Positions 34,063 to 46,800 of a stretch of 64,000 nt of DNA are shown here, piece by piece. Each line of letters starts with the position of its first letter. The stretch's first letter is position 1. The notes under the pieces were generated by a model. The model was given only the letters and a program-made list of their open reading frames with translations, was not told where the DNA came from and ran no database searches. The DNA lies in the NCBI RefSeq assembly GCF_963576615.1, contig NC_088708.1:67000672-67064671 (forward strand). The letters are read 5' to 3'. Origin of the DNA: Watersipora subatra (Eukaryota > Bryozoa > Gymnolaemata > Cheilostomatida > Watersiporidae). Position numbers and translations under genes: made by a program.

Positions 34063-34104
34063 GTATGCGCACACCGAAACACGCGGTGTGCGCATGCGTA
34101 GGGT
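34063..34104. repeat. GC-rich hairpin near the element's right end
   Basis: TGCGCACACCG and CGGTGTGCGCA form a perfect 11-base stem over seven bases, unusually GC-rich for the region. Part of the TIR element's subterminal region. Confidence 0.6.
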
Positions 34105-37100
34105 TAACTCTATAGCTAGCTGCAATAGAGTTAACTCGTCATAGAGAGTGACTGTGTTCAGTCGCGAATAAATTAATCCGCGAATATGCATGAAAAAGCA
34201 ATTTTCGCGAAATTTAACTCCGCGAATAAATTCATCCTGTAGGGTATTACTCGCTAGAGATTTGTTTGTAATGGCGATAATAATGGTTAAAGAACTTTGC
34301 GAACAGGCTCGATAAGATATGAGATCCACCATACTAATACAAAATGTTTTAGCGCTTCTGACTCTATAAAAATAAGTAAGATAACAGCCACAAAAAACAC
34401 ATACAACGAGCAATGTTTTAAGACTGGTGCACTGATGTTTGCTAGTCCAGAGTTCAATGGTGATAGGTGAAAATGACCACATCCAAGACGTAATTTAACC
34501 GATTTTTAAACTATTTCACGTGATTTATCAATACTAAGCTAACTGCAGGTTGTGCAACTATTACAGCGTTTCAGCTTTTCGAACCTAAAAGCAGTCTTTG
34601 AAGAAGTGAAATGACAAATGCATTCGACGAATCAGCATCGATCCAATTATGAAATAGTGGCATTTTGTGTAATAGCATGTTGGATGCTCCACATGTCTAG
34701 TTTATCTAACAAAAAATATATTGCTGTACATATTTAAAAATCATTTGTTATAACATTTTGTTTAAATTTAAGCGTATAAATTTATTTAACGTAGCTTCAG
34801 GGGCCCTACAAGCTCATTTCTTATTTATTACATATGGTTTATTGTTCAATAACAGTTTGCAATATCGCTAAATTATTTTACCAATGGCTTACCTTAAATG
34901 ACTAGCTATCATTAGAATAGTGCTCAAACAACTTACATTTGCTCTAAAACCTATTTATCAATCATGCATTATAATTATAGCAGTGTTAATAATTTCGTCA
35001 GTCATTTAACGGTTAAGTTGTTGAATTTTTTCATTGAAGTAATGAGTATACAATTTATTCATCAATGCTAATCTCACTCTTCCTGTAGGAAAAAATTAAG
35101 ATTATTTCAATAGGGTATTATGAATTAAGCATAGCAACAGATAATGAATATGTAAACAAAGTTTAGCAGCAAAAAATTAATTGTTATTGAAAAAGGCATT
35201 CACATTTTAAAGTGTGCTCCTGGAGATTTTGAAGCAACAGATTTGAGACAGAAAGCTAAGATATGGAAGAAAAGCTTTCACGCAACACTAAAACCCCAAA
35301 TTCCGAAATATGGACCAAATTACTAATTTTATAGTTGCAGGCTTCAATTTGGGCAATACCTATGGACGTTGAGTAAGTTTGGCAGCTTTTGGTGACAATG
35401 CAGCAATTAGCCATAACCCATAGGCTTATTTTTGTTTGGCAAACCATTGTTCGTACGCATTCATCTCCCGTCTCAACCTCACCGAGGTTTAACAGCACAT
35501 GTATGTTTGGATGTCTGCTAAAAATTTGGTCCTTTATTCCACGAGTAAAGGACCATTGACTATTGACGTGCAATTACCTTTCAGACTCACACATTGATTT
35601 TTGTGATGCTATTGTTGAATACTTGAGACGAATGTAAAATAATATTTAATGAAGTCTATTAATTAAGAATACATATACAGAACATGGTTTTCATTAAAAT
35701 ATGGAGATCCAATCATACAATTATAATCTAAAAGTTTATTGTTTCACAAGTAAAATAAAAGACAACCTAGAAAGAACCACTATTCAAATGCGTAAACATA
35801 GGATACAATACCCGCCAAAAATCAAACACCTATACTCCATATATAAGAACTAATGTATTCTATCAGTCCTTTTGGCCCCGTATACTAAGAGAGTTAAGAT
35901 CATGATAAGATGAATCCTTACGACAGAATAAAACAAATGTATGTAAAAATATATATATGTATTTATAAATAAATAGAAAAACAATATAATTAAAAAAAAA
36001 AATCTTATTTTGAAACCACTTATTAGTGTAAACACACCGTGTTCTAACGCCCCTTACGCACCTGCTGTGCGGTCTAAGTGAGGAAAATATAATAATAATA
36101 AGACTAACAAGCTTGAAATAAAGTAATATTTGGGAATATATAGGTAGTATGCGCAATATACATGAAGGTATGTGTGAACGAACTTGTTTCATCAGCAAGC
36201 ACATTGTCTTTAATGAGCCCAACTGTGCTATGTGCATTTTTACCAACGCAATCACTTATTCGTCTCAAGATATAGCTCGCAATTATAACTTTTGTCCCGT
36301 CACTGAGAAGGAGGCACCCACTGACTATCGCTTTGCTCATAACAGGATGCATAGCGGTTGGGCTATTTGTGCGTACGTAAACCACCTATAGAAAGACTCT
36401 AGGAAAAGAAAAAATCCAAGTTGTATACCTAATTTGAAACGCATCATGAAAACATAGTTTTCTCAATGGAATTCTCACATTTTATTTTTACATATTTTTA
36501 TATCACGCAATGAGATTTCACATAATAAATATCAATTCCAGTTCTATTGTAGCAATCAGATTATTCAAGTTTAGACGGAATTGAAATATGTCTGTAGAGG
36601 CAATACGACATGTTGGTTAATTACGTAGTACTCAGAGCTTATTGTGAGAGTGAATTTAGTTTGTGATGTTATATTCTTTTCAAAGAATTAATTTTCAAAT
36701 TATCTTGCGAGTAGAAAAGCTGTTGCAAAAACTCTCGGCCTTCTACGCAAACATTTGCCGAAGCGAATCTTTAGATTGTGACCTACTGCGATGATCTGTA
36801 AAAACATTCTATGTGTCAGTATTTCAAGACGGGTTATTGGTCTGAAATGCATTACGTTGTAGCACGCTTTTGAACAATTAAGTATACGAGAGTGCCACAT
36901 ATGTGCTTAGTTTGCTAAATGGTGATATACCACAAGGATAACTGCATCTTGCTGTTAGGGTTAGAGTTATTTGTGGCCATTCGTTGTCTAAAATTTACTG
37001 AGAATATGAATATGGATCAGTGTGATGTTCAGTAGTGTTGGGTATGGTTCATGTTCTCCACATACCCCTAGATCTTTTGGGCAAGAAACTATTATCATTG

Positions 37101-38697
37101 ACGTCTGAGGAATTACGAACAAATGTTAATTATCCTGTAGCAGCAGAGCTGACTGGTTGTCGTAGTCTTCAGGGAAGAGCTGTTCATGTTCGTCATGTTA
37201 TCATCATGATTTTGTCATCAAAATTTTATGGTCTGCGGACCTAACTCACTCTGAAAGGCACTTATATTTTGTGCCTTCAAGCTTGCTAATAATGCTAACA
37301 GCTCTATTTGTTGTATAAATTAGTACACTTACATGTATTGATGTGAAGAAGAGGAATCCTCCGTCTTTCGTTACCCTTCCTTATATCCTTCTCATACTGC
37401 CTTATACTACCTAATCTACTCGCTTTACCCACTAGCCTTATTCGCTAGCTTTATCCAGCTTTATTCACTCATCGTAATTGCTAAGATCACCTGTGGGCTC
37501 AGAGGCCAATATAGCCTGAGCCTAACAAATCTCATAAAATAACACTACTCTGTATATTATTTATTGCCTTAAAGGTAGTTCTTAAGGCTTGATCCAAACC
37601 TATATGTTGTTATTTTTAGCAACATATCAAATATATTAAAAATGTTTAAATTTTACTCAGAACTGGACCCAGAGCAATTAAAGTGAAGAACTGAGAGAAA
37701 AAGAAAAACTTTTTTAAAGGAACAATTAAATTTGCAGGAACTTCTAGCAGACTTTCTGCAGTGGAAATATCAAACTGCTAAAACCTTGCGCTAGTTATAT
37801 ATACTGATAAGATAATAGCAATACGAAACACTGTTGATTGATTGACTAAAAGCTTAAGCTCACTGATTTATTCTGTTGCTCCATTTACATGTATCTTTTT
37901 GCAAATATTGAAAACTTGAAACCTTCAAATTTACTTTTTTGTAAAAAAATTTTAGCGGTAGATTTGTAGAAAGATTCAGGCGACTGATTTGAATAAATAC
38001 ACTTCAGAACCTCACTTCTAAAATGATACACATCTTGCTTTCACATGATACTAATATAATTTTGATTATTGAAATTTATTTAGGCATCATTTAGATTTGG
38101 TTGAACGTTTAACAACAAACATTGAAAACAACTGCAACTGAGCTATTATACAAATAGTAGTCGTGAAAATCCAAATTTTGGGCAATTGAAGATAATATCA
38201 GATTTGGCTACCAGTGATTTTTGTACCATTTTAAATTTCATAGCGGTATAATCTGAAAGCATCGTTATTTAGCATAAGCATTATGATATGATTTTGTTAG
38301 AGGATCTCGAAGAACTTTTATAATTTTGTTTAGGTAGCTCATGATTGGAATAGTGTCATTTTTACTAGGATCAAATCATTAACTTTTTGTTTCATTTCAC
38401 CTTGTAACTGGTGAAAGAGGCAAATGGCACTAAAGACAGTGAAGCTCATTTTGCTGGCTTTATTTAGCCATCCAGGCTCTCCAATAATGATATTTAATGA
38501 ACGACAATAAAATTGTTACAAACCAGCTCAATTATTGTAAATCCTGAGATCAATATACTATATATCAAATATAATCCATTTGAGAACTATTTCAATAATA
38601 TTTTATGTTTGTGCTTTTGAAACTCCTTAATGATGTAATTGAGTTTTTTTTAGAAGGTAAAGATTTTTCAACTCTTTATGTTGTATTCAATGTAGGT

Positions 38698-38747
38698 TTA
38701 TAAGTTAGTAAGTTAATGTTATAAAACTTTAACTTACTAACTTATAA
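38698..38747. repeat. Perfect 19-bp stem-loop
   Basis: TTATAAGTTAGTAAGTTAA at 38698-38716 is mirrored exactly by its complement at 38729-38747 over a 12-base loop. Confidence 0.85.
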
Positions 38748-39221
38748 TTAACTTAAGCAGTTCCTTTAAACACAGTTTTATTCGACAGTACTTTAACAAT
38801 AGGTATAAGCAGTTCCTCATTTTTTTAGTTTTAAATCATTGGTCTAAAGAAAATTAATGCGAGTGGTAGTGTTTGTGAGAAAAGGAAGAAGGTAATACTT
38901 TCCTTAAGATAAATTTAGTTCTTTAAAAAAATATGTTTTACTATCTAATATTCATCATGAGGAAGCAAGTGAAAGTCATTGAAGAAAAAAAAACAAATTA
39001 TTAAAGGAGGGAAAGGGGAAAGACTGTCATTGACAATTTATGATAAGACGTAAAAACTATCTAATCTAAAAACAGAAGATATACAAATAAAGTGTGTTAA
39101 TTTAAACTTTGCATAGTCGCGGTAAAAGTCTCACTTTTAGGGGTTATTACTTTGGATTGACATAGTTTCACATAATGCATTTGTTTTAATGCTGCACATA
39201 GCTTTTAGAAAAAAGTTTTTC

Positions 39222-39440
39222 TCAAGTTTGGTCTGTAGAACAATTTAAATTAATTACACTGGGAGTGTTTGCTCTAACGTAGAATTGTTTTGAGTTAGAA
39301 GTAACTTCAGAACGAATTGATTTCATATGTCGAGATTGGACCGTGTCCGAATTAGTTTTGATGTAGTGAGCATCACGAGCATAACGAATTTGATTTTGTT
39401 TGCTGTTTGCATTCCATGATGGTAAATTAGGTTTATACAT
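39222..39440 (-). CDS. Possible small single-exon gene, 72 residues, unrecognised
   Basis: Starts with ATG at 39440 and ends in TGA. It reads MYKPNLPSWNANSKQNQIRY, then DAHYIKTNSDTVQSRHMKSI and FYVRANTPSVINLNCSTDQT. Polar and basic, with no membrane segment and no domain known to me. The texture is better than random AT-rich sequence, but there is no support from context. Confidence 0.28.
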   Translation of the reverse strand: MYKPNLPSWNANSKQNQIRYARDAHYIKTNSDTVQSRHMKSIRSEVTSNSKQFYVRANTPSVINLNCSTDQT

Positions 39441-40721
39441 TGTTTATGGATATATTATGAAGCTAAAATAAAACCTTAAAGCGTTTGCAATAATCTCAGG
39501 AAAGTCGAAGGAGCAATGAAAGTTTTTGATACTAAAAACACACAATCTTTTGATACTTAACATTGTAATTTTACCAAAACACACAGAGTGTGACTGGTAT
39601 ATAGGGGAAAATCAAACCAGTTTTACAGAAAGCCTTTTTATCATCAAACTTATTTTTGCAAATGAGGTGAACAATTTTTTATTGAGTTTCAAAGCGGTTT
39701 TTTTGGGTTTTACGGTATTGCGCGTCTTTAAAAAGTAAGTTATTTATTTACTTATTGCTCTTATCAGGAGTCTAAGACCTGTTTTTTCTAGTGATCGAAT
39801 TCTAAATTATTCTTTTGGCCATAACAATCAGCAAGTTATGTGATCTTCTGATGTCACTTCAACAAAAGACATCAAAGTTAAACGGAACTAGCGTTTTGTG
39901 CACTAAATATATATATGTAGCGTAGTACTGGAATACATGGGACTAGCAGAGTTAAAATACACCTTTGGAGAATGTACATGACAATAGAATGCTGGTTTAG
40001 GTGGCCTTAGCTGCTTCACAAGGATGTCTTCTTGATTGTGTCCTTTTAACCTTTTGCGATTGATATAGCTCTTACTTATAGTAATACATTTTTTTATGAA
40101 TCCCAATGCATTATGAGATTGTTGCATGAGCGGCAATTTGTTACCCAAGTTTGTTAAAAAATATGTGCTGTTATTTTACATTCATTCAATATTGTGCGAT
40201 ATCTGCAGGCTTATTTTTCGTAGCATGACACCATGCCATGATGCGGCCCATAATCTGCAATTTTGTTATAAAATAAAAGGTACATGATATATATGAAGTA
40301 TGCGTAGAGGAAATCAAAGTGTGAAAGCTGAAGTACATGTACATTTATGTTGTTTTTTTTATAATTGACTATGCAAACACGTGTAGAGGTTTACTGTTGT
40401 CAATCATTAATAATCTATGACGAATATTCTGTTTGAGGCAAAGTTGCTAATGTTTGAACAGAGAACTTTTTGGACTAATAATAAAAGAGCTCGTTACTTG
40501 CAGTACCCTATCTTACATGCTTTTTGAGCAATCAGTAGCCATAAAATTGGTTTTAAATGGTTTCTGAAAATTATACACGCGTATATGCAAGTCTTTAGGG
40601 GCTATTTTTTGGTCATTCCGCAGGTAATCAAGAAGCGAGAAAGTTACAGTCATATGCAAGTCAAAGGTTACGAAAGTTTGTAAGCTAGACACTTTGACAG
40701 TATCAATTTGAAGTTGCCACA

Positions 40722-40807
40722 ATGGATGCTTCATGGAGTTATCGGTTTCTTGAACCACGTGATATTGATGAAGTTAAGGACCTTTGTCGAATTTGGTTTC
40801 CCGTGAG
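40722..40807 (+). CDS. NAA60: NAA60 exon 1
   Basis: ATG in ACAATGG context, donor GTGAG|GTGAGC, phase 2 out. It reads MDASWSYRFLEPRDIDEVKD then LCRIWFPV, shorter at the N-terminus than human. Confidence 0.88.
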
Positions 40808-43800
40808 GTGAGCACAGCTTTAACCTGATGCACAATTAAACTATATCAATGCAGTAAAATGTTTTGGAATAGCCGGTGTATGTTCTATTGATTGATTGCT
40901 TGATACCAACTTCAACTTGCTAGTTTGTAGTGTATGATGTTTACTTGGCTTTTCTTAACAATCAAATACATTTAATGTACATTTATTTTTTTGTTTAAGC
41001 TTCAAGTATGCAACATGATTGTTAGAGCCATTCGTAATTAGGTATCTGTACATGCTCCTATCGATATTGGTGCTATAGGTATCCAGAGTTTTGGTATCAA
41101 GACGTGACCAGTGCTGAGAGATATTATTCCCTTGCTGCCACACATCCAGTTGATGGACATATTATTGGAATGATTGTGTGTGATGTAAAGTCTCTCAAAC
41201 AGGTTAACAGAGAGGTAGGTTTTGGTCTCAATTATAGTTTCATGGAGAGTACTTCTGGTCGGTTGGTCCCATTTACTACTGTGTTCAGGGTTGGAAAAAA
41301 TCATTTTGTAGAAAAAAATATTGGATTTTTTTCATAAAATTAATTATTCAATGCCAATGATGTTTTAGAAAAATTAGATCAAATAACTGTAATGTGAATT
41401 TTGTTGCAAGTCAACCTTCAAGCACATTTTTTTGATGTGATCGATGCTGTGGATCATGCAAAGTATTATTGCCAACTTTTCCAGTACCTAGCCAGTTTCT
41501 TATTTTTAATGAATGAAACCAAAAGTGGAGAATGCTTGCAGTTGAGCACTTTTGAAAACTGGACTAGGTACAGATGCTACCTCACAATTATTCCTGTTTT
41601 GCGGCTTTCTGTTTTGTTACTGTGTTAACATCAATCTTGTATGCTATTGTATACTAATTCATTCTATTTACTACTGTTTACTAGTCTATCATACTACTGT
41701 ATACTAGTTTATCATATTTACTACTGTGTACTAGTCTATCATATTTACTACTGTATACTAGTATGTCATATTTACTACTGTATACTAGTTTATCATATTT
41801 ACTACTGTATACTAGTCTATCATATTTACTACTGTATACTAGTCTATCATATTTACTACTGTATACTAGTCTATCATATTTACTACTCTATACTAGTATG
41901 TCATATTTACTACTGTGTACTGGTCCATCATATTTACTACTGTGTACTAGTATATCATATTTACTACTGTATACTAGTATATCATATTTACTACTGTATA
42001 CTAGTCTATCATATTTACTACTGTATACTAGTATGTCATATTTACTACTGTATACTAGTCTATCATATTTTCTACTGTGTACTAGTCTATCATATTTACT
42101 ACTGTATACTAGTATGTCATATTTACTACTGTATACTAGTCTATCATATTTACTACTGTATACTAGTCTATCATATTTACTACTGTATACTAGTCTATCA
42201 TATTTACTACTGTATACTAGCATGTCATATTTACTACTCTATACTAGTTTATCACATTTACTACTGTGTACTGGTCCATCATATTTACTACTGTGTACTA
42301 GTATATCATATTTACTACTGTATACTAGTATATCATATTTACTACTGTATACTAGTATATCATATTTACTACTGTGGACTGGTCCATCATATTCACTACT
42401 GTATACTAGTCTATCATATTTACCACTGTGTACTAGTCTATCATATTTACTACTGTGTACTAGTCCATCATATTTATTACTGTGTACTATTCTATCATAT
42501 TTACTATATATCAACTTGCACCTACTTGATGTTTTCTGGAATTTTCATGTAATGCGAAGCAAAAACTTTACATACCGTAAAACCTCTAATTGAACGCCAT
42601 CTCTATTTGAACGTCACCTCCAATTGACCGCCAACCTGAGAGAAGGATTGAAAAATAGACTGCCACTCTCTAATCGAACGCCACCTCCATTTGACCGCCA
42701 CTTTGACATTACTTTATCTTTACGAGTCCATAATATCAATGACCAGTCGCAAAGTGTCCACAAAATCGTGAATCTTTCACATCAATAACAATTAACTCTC
42801 TTGGGGTCCAACTCTAAAGCTTTTCATTTTATTTCCCTTAAAACTTTGAAAGCAACACCACAAAAATAATTAATAACTGTCTCAGGCTAATAGTAGTTCC
42901 TTATAGTAGATACTTCGAAGTACAAGTATATAAAATCGGTTTACATTTACGATGGCACAAAGGTTACGTTTAGCGAGCAAAACTTTTACGCGTTGCGTTT
43001 GCGTTAAAAGCAAAGCATAAAATTTTTGCTTTGCCAAAACATTGTTTGAAAGCTAATATCGACTAGCTCAGCAGTGCAGAAGAAAAGTTGAGGTCAGAAG
43101 ACATTGTTGGGGGGTACAGTACAACCAAAAGCTGTTCGTTCCATCGAAAGCAACAATCAGAACGCAGCTGTCAGAGCGATTGATGGAAATATTTTTGTTT
43201 TTAAACATCAATTTCTGTTTCTGCATGTAATATAAGTATGGTTCATTTATGTCACTTGTTCATGAATATTTGTATCATTTGATCAATTATCATTATATAA
43301 CTTATAAATATGCAGATTTATCTCATATTATTTAATAGCATCCTCGTGGTTAGCTTAACACGGCTTACAATGAATGTTTTATTTGCACATAAAAAGCTCT
43401 TTTATTGCACATAAAAAGCTAGTTTTGGCTGCAAACTGTAGCAAACATATTGATGAGTACAATGAGCTTTTATTCAATATTGTTAAAAGTAGATATAAAA
43501 TAAAAATATGCCCCCAAATTTAGAATGAGATTAAAAATTGAATGCTCTAACAAATTGCCAAGCAAGGCTATAATATCATCGCAGATTAATTGCAAGTAAT
43601 AGATAACCACTAGTAGAGCTATCCTTTCGCTTTCCAATGCATATTTTATTTAGACATCTTTGACAAGTTAAAGGTAAGTTAGCAGATTCCAGTTAGTAGG
43701 CTAGCCATCAGCTCCAGCATACTAATCTCCGCATTCTAGCAGAATCTTCTCAGTTCATCTCTTGGCCACACATAGTCTATCATATGATCGAGACTAACTT

Positions 43801-46800
43801 CTTTAATCATTTTATCAAGAAATTCATATTTCAATTTATGGAAAGTTTGCAAATATACGAAGTAATGTTACAGTTGTCATTTTATTTTGTAGCATTACAG
43901 TACAATTACAACAACACAAAAATTATTGTACCAATAATTAGCATGAGAAGTGGAAACGCTTGCAGTGCGACGCTCTAGTATCTGGTGCAGTGCTCTAACA
44001 TCATTAGCGAGACGGCAAAATTTATCACATGACTGAAGTAAATGTATGACTTCTCATGCAACATATTAGAAATTTTTTATGTATCAAATTTAGAAAGAAA
44101 TTGCTGGAAAACCTCTAATTAAACGCCACCTCTATTTGAACGCTATCTCTATTTGACCGCCACTACGAGAGCTGGGTTGAAAAATAGAGCGCCAATTTTT
44201 ATTTGAACGCCAACTCCATGTGACCGCCACTTTGACTATGTTTGATTTTTATGAACCCATAATATCAAATGATCAGTAGAAGTGTCCATAAAATCGTATT
44301 AATAATGAATCGTTTACATCAATAACAATCAATTCTGTCGCTGTCCAACTCTGAAGCTTTTCAATTTTTTGAAAGCGATGCCATAGAAATAATCAATAAT
44401 GGTCTCAGGCTAAAAGTAGTTCCTTGTTTAACGTGGTCGTGATACTTCGAAGTACATGTACCTATATAAAAACGGTTTAAATTTACGATGGTAGATGAAC
44501 TTTCAAAGCAACGAAATTGAAATAATTACTAGCTGTTTCAGGCTAATAGTAGCTCCTTGTTTAACGCGGTCAAAGAGTATGCATTTAAAAATGGTTTGCG
44601 AGTTTTGGGCCTAACGTTACGTTTAGCAAGCAAACATTTACACACTGCATTTAGGCTAAACGCAGCGCGTAAAAGATTTGCTCTGCCAAAAAATTGTTTG
44701 GATGCTAATACTGACTAGTTCAGCAGTGCAGAAAAAGAGTTGAGGCGTGAAGATATTGTGGAAGGTATTGGAGAACTAGAAGATGTTCGTTCCATCGAGA
44801 ACAAAAATCAGAATCCAGCTATCCTAGCAAACGATGGAAACATTTTTTGTTTTAAAAATGTACATTTTTGCTTCTGCATGTAATATAAGTATGGTTCATT
44901 TATGTCACTTTTTCATGAATATATATTTGTATCATTTGATAGATTATTGTCATAGATATAATGATAGGTTTGTTATATCTATGATTATTATTATTATATA
45001 ATCTTATAAATATGCAGATTTATAGCATGTTATTTAATAGCATCTTTGAGGCTATCTTAACACAGATCTTACAATGGATTGATGCTCATAACTCCACTTC
45101 TATTGCACATAAAAAACTAGTTTTGGGTGCAAACTGTAGCAAACATATCAATGACTGCAATGAGCTTTTATGCAACATTGTTAAATATAGATATAAAATA
45201 AAAATATGTTTTCAAATTGAGAATTAAATAAAAATTGAAAATGCCGACAAATTGCATAGAAGGACACAGGCTACAATATCATCGCAAGTCAATTGCAAGC
45301 AATAGATATCAACTGGTAGATATATTTCTCGGTTTTTTGATGCATATTTATTAAGAGATCTTTGTCAAGTTGGAGGTAAGCTAGCAGATTTATTGCATCC
45401 AAAAGGTTTAATATAAAATATAGGCGACATTCGCTTCGCCTGTAATAAAGCTAAATTTATCTTTCTAAAGTTCTGACGAGCTATTTGAAAACTACACAGC
45501 CAGCCTCTATTTGAATGCCACCTTTAATTGACCGCCACTATAGAGGAAGGGTTGAAAAATAGAGCGCCATGGCGTTCAATTAGAGGTTTTACGGTAAATT
45601 CTTTGTGTTAACTTGAATTTACGTTATAGGAGCTTCACGATATAAGAGCGTCCACAGTAACTGTATCATTATCTGTGTGTAAGCCCACCTTAGCTATAAA
45701 TGTTCTCTATCTACATTTAAGGACCACAGCCTACTTTCTAGAGAGCATTGTACCGAGGATTCACGAGTTGCATACATCCTCAGTCTTGGGGTCGTAGAGT
45801 CATTTAGGCGCAAGCGTCTTGGTAAGTTGTTTAGTTCCGCTCATCAACTGCCATCGTTATAGTGTTCCTTGGCCGTAACTGTGACTTGTTACGAGCAACA
45901 TTACTGGCTGTTTGATGCAGGATCAGCCCTTTTGAACAAGCTGATTGAGTACCTGACATCTCCCGTGAAGCGGCACGTCAAGGCAGTCTATCTCCATGTG
46001 CTGTTTTCAAATATGGCTGCTACTTCCTTCTACAGGAAGCATGATTTCAGGGAGCATATGTTTCTGCCTTTCTACTATCATATTAATGGTGAGCCAGATA
46101 AGATAATGTCGACGATCAATCATGAAAGTGTGCACTAGATAAGGGTATATGAGAGGCAATGGTAAATTTCACCCGAGGATCTGCCAAGCATTGTTTTTAG
46201 TATTACAACAGTTGGAATCGAGGAGTAATGGCGCGTCCTGTTGTACGAAATGATTCATGGTATGTTTTGACTGTTGGTAAAACGGGACATAGATCAGAAA
46301 AGATGATTCTAATATTTTGTATATTTCTTCTTAGTTACTGTAATAGTCGTTATAGTTGTAGCATCTATTCATCTTAACTGGTCGGCAGGCATCTACTGTT
46401 TCCTTACACTTTCCTTCTAATCGTCACTATATCACACAATTTTCACTCAAACTTATGAATCACAGCTGCGTTATCGTGATAAGCTTGTAGTATAGGAGAT
46501 GCTGTAGAGCCCTTTTCATGTAATATAACAACGATTTGCTCACAACGATAGAAAAGCTCAGTTTACTTATTTTGCACACTAGCTATTGTATGCTCCTAGC
46601 TGATCATTACGCTGTTGATGCTGTAGTTACCATGAAACCTCTACCCTAGGACACTTATGTATTCGCCTCATCTAACTTTTGCGTTTTCGCGGAGTCATCC
46701 TCTCGCGAAAATTTCATGATCGAAACTAAACTATCATAACGAACGAGTGAAAATGCGGAATTAAATAGCTTTGTTCATTGATAGTCCAAGAAACAAATGG

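Larger units (their letters stand above)
32410..34244. mobile_element. TA-flanked TIR element, 1835 bp, with unassigned open frames
   Basis: The ends are inverted repeats sharing CCCTGTAGGATGAA, followed by CGCGAA-rich subterminal sequence, with TA on both sides (32408-32409 and 34245-34246). Inside are a tandem duplication of about 150 bases (about 32552-32700 and 32704-32850), a minus-strand open frame (33339-33785) and a possible two-exon plus-strand frame (32842-33168). No transposase motif was recognised. The flanks and TIRs fit the Tc1/mariner superfamily or another TA-targeting one. Confidence 0.75.
29872..40721. other. Intergenic region between divergent CDKAL1 and NAA60
   Basis: About 10.8 kb, AT-rich. 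It contains a TIR element (32410-34244), a stem-loop (38698-38747) and a possible small minus-strand gene (39222-39440). An open stretch on the plus strand (30484-30711) and one on the minus strand (35256-35573) have no recognisable family and weak support. Promoters for both genes presumably lie at its edges, but no motif could be assigned. Confidence 0.5.

Noticed and set aside
36000..37300. Several 60-130 codon frames on both strands (for example 35863-36255 and 37035-37244)
   Set aside because: Overlapping frames on both strands with low-complexity or hydrophobic AT-rich composition and no family resemblance.
40513..40758. Minus-strand frame of 81 codons
   Set aside because: It overlaps NAA60 exon 1 in antisense and has no family resemblance; exon 1 is clearly conserved on plus.
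41641..42593. 303- and 276-codon frames with YHIYYCILV or SYLLLYTSL repeats
   Set aside because: By-product of a 27-bp tandem repeat with no stop; no start context or splice link to NAA60.
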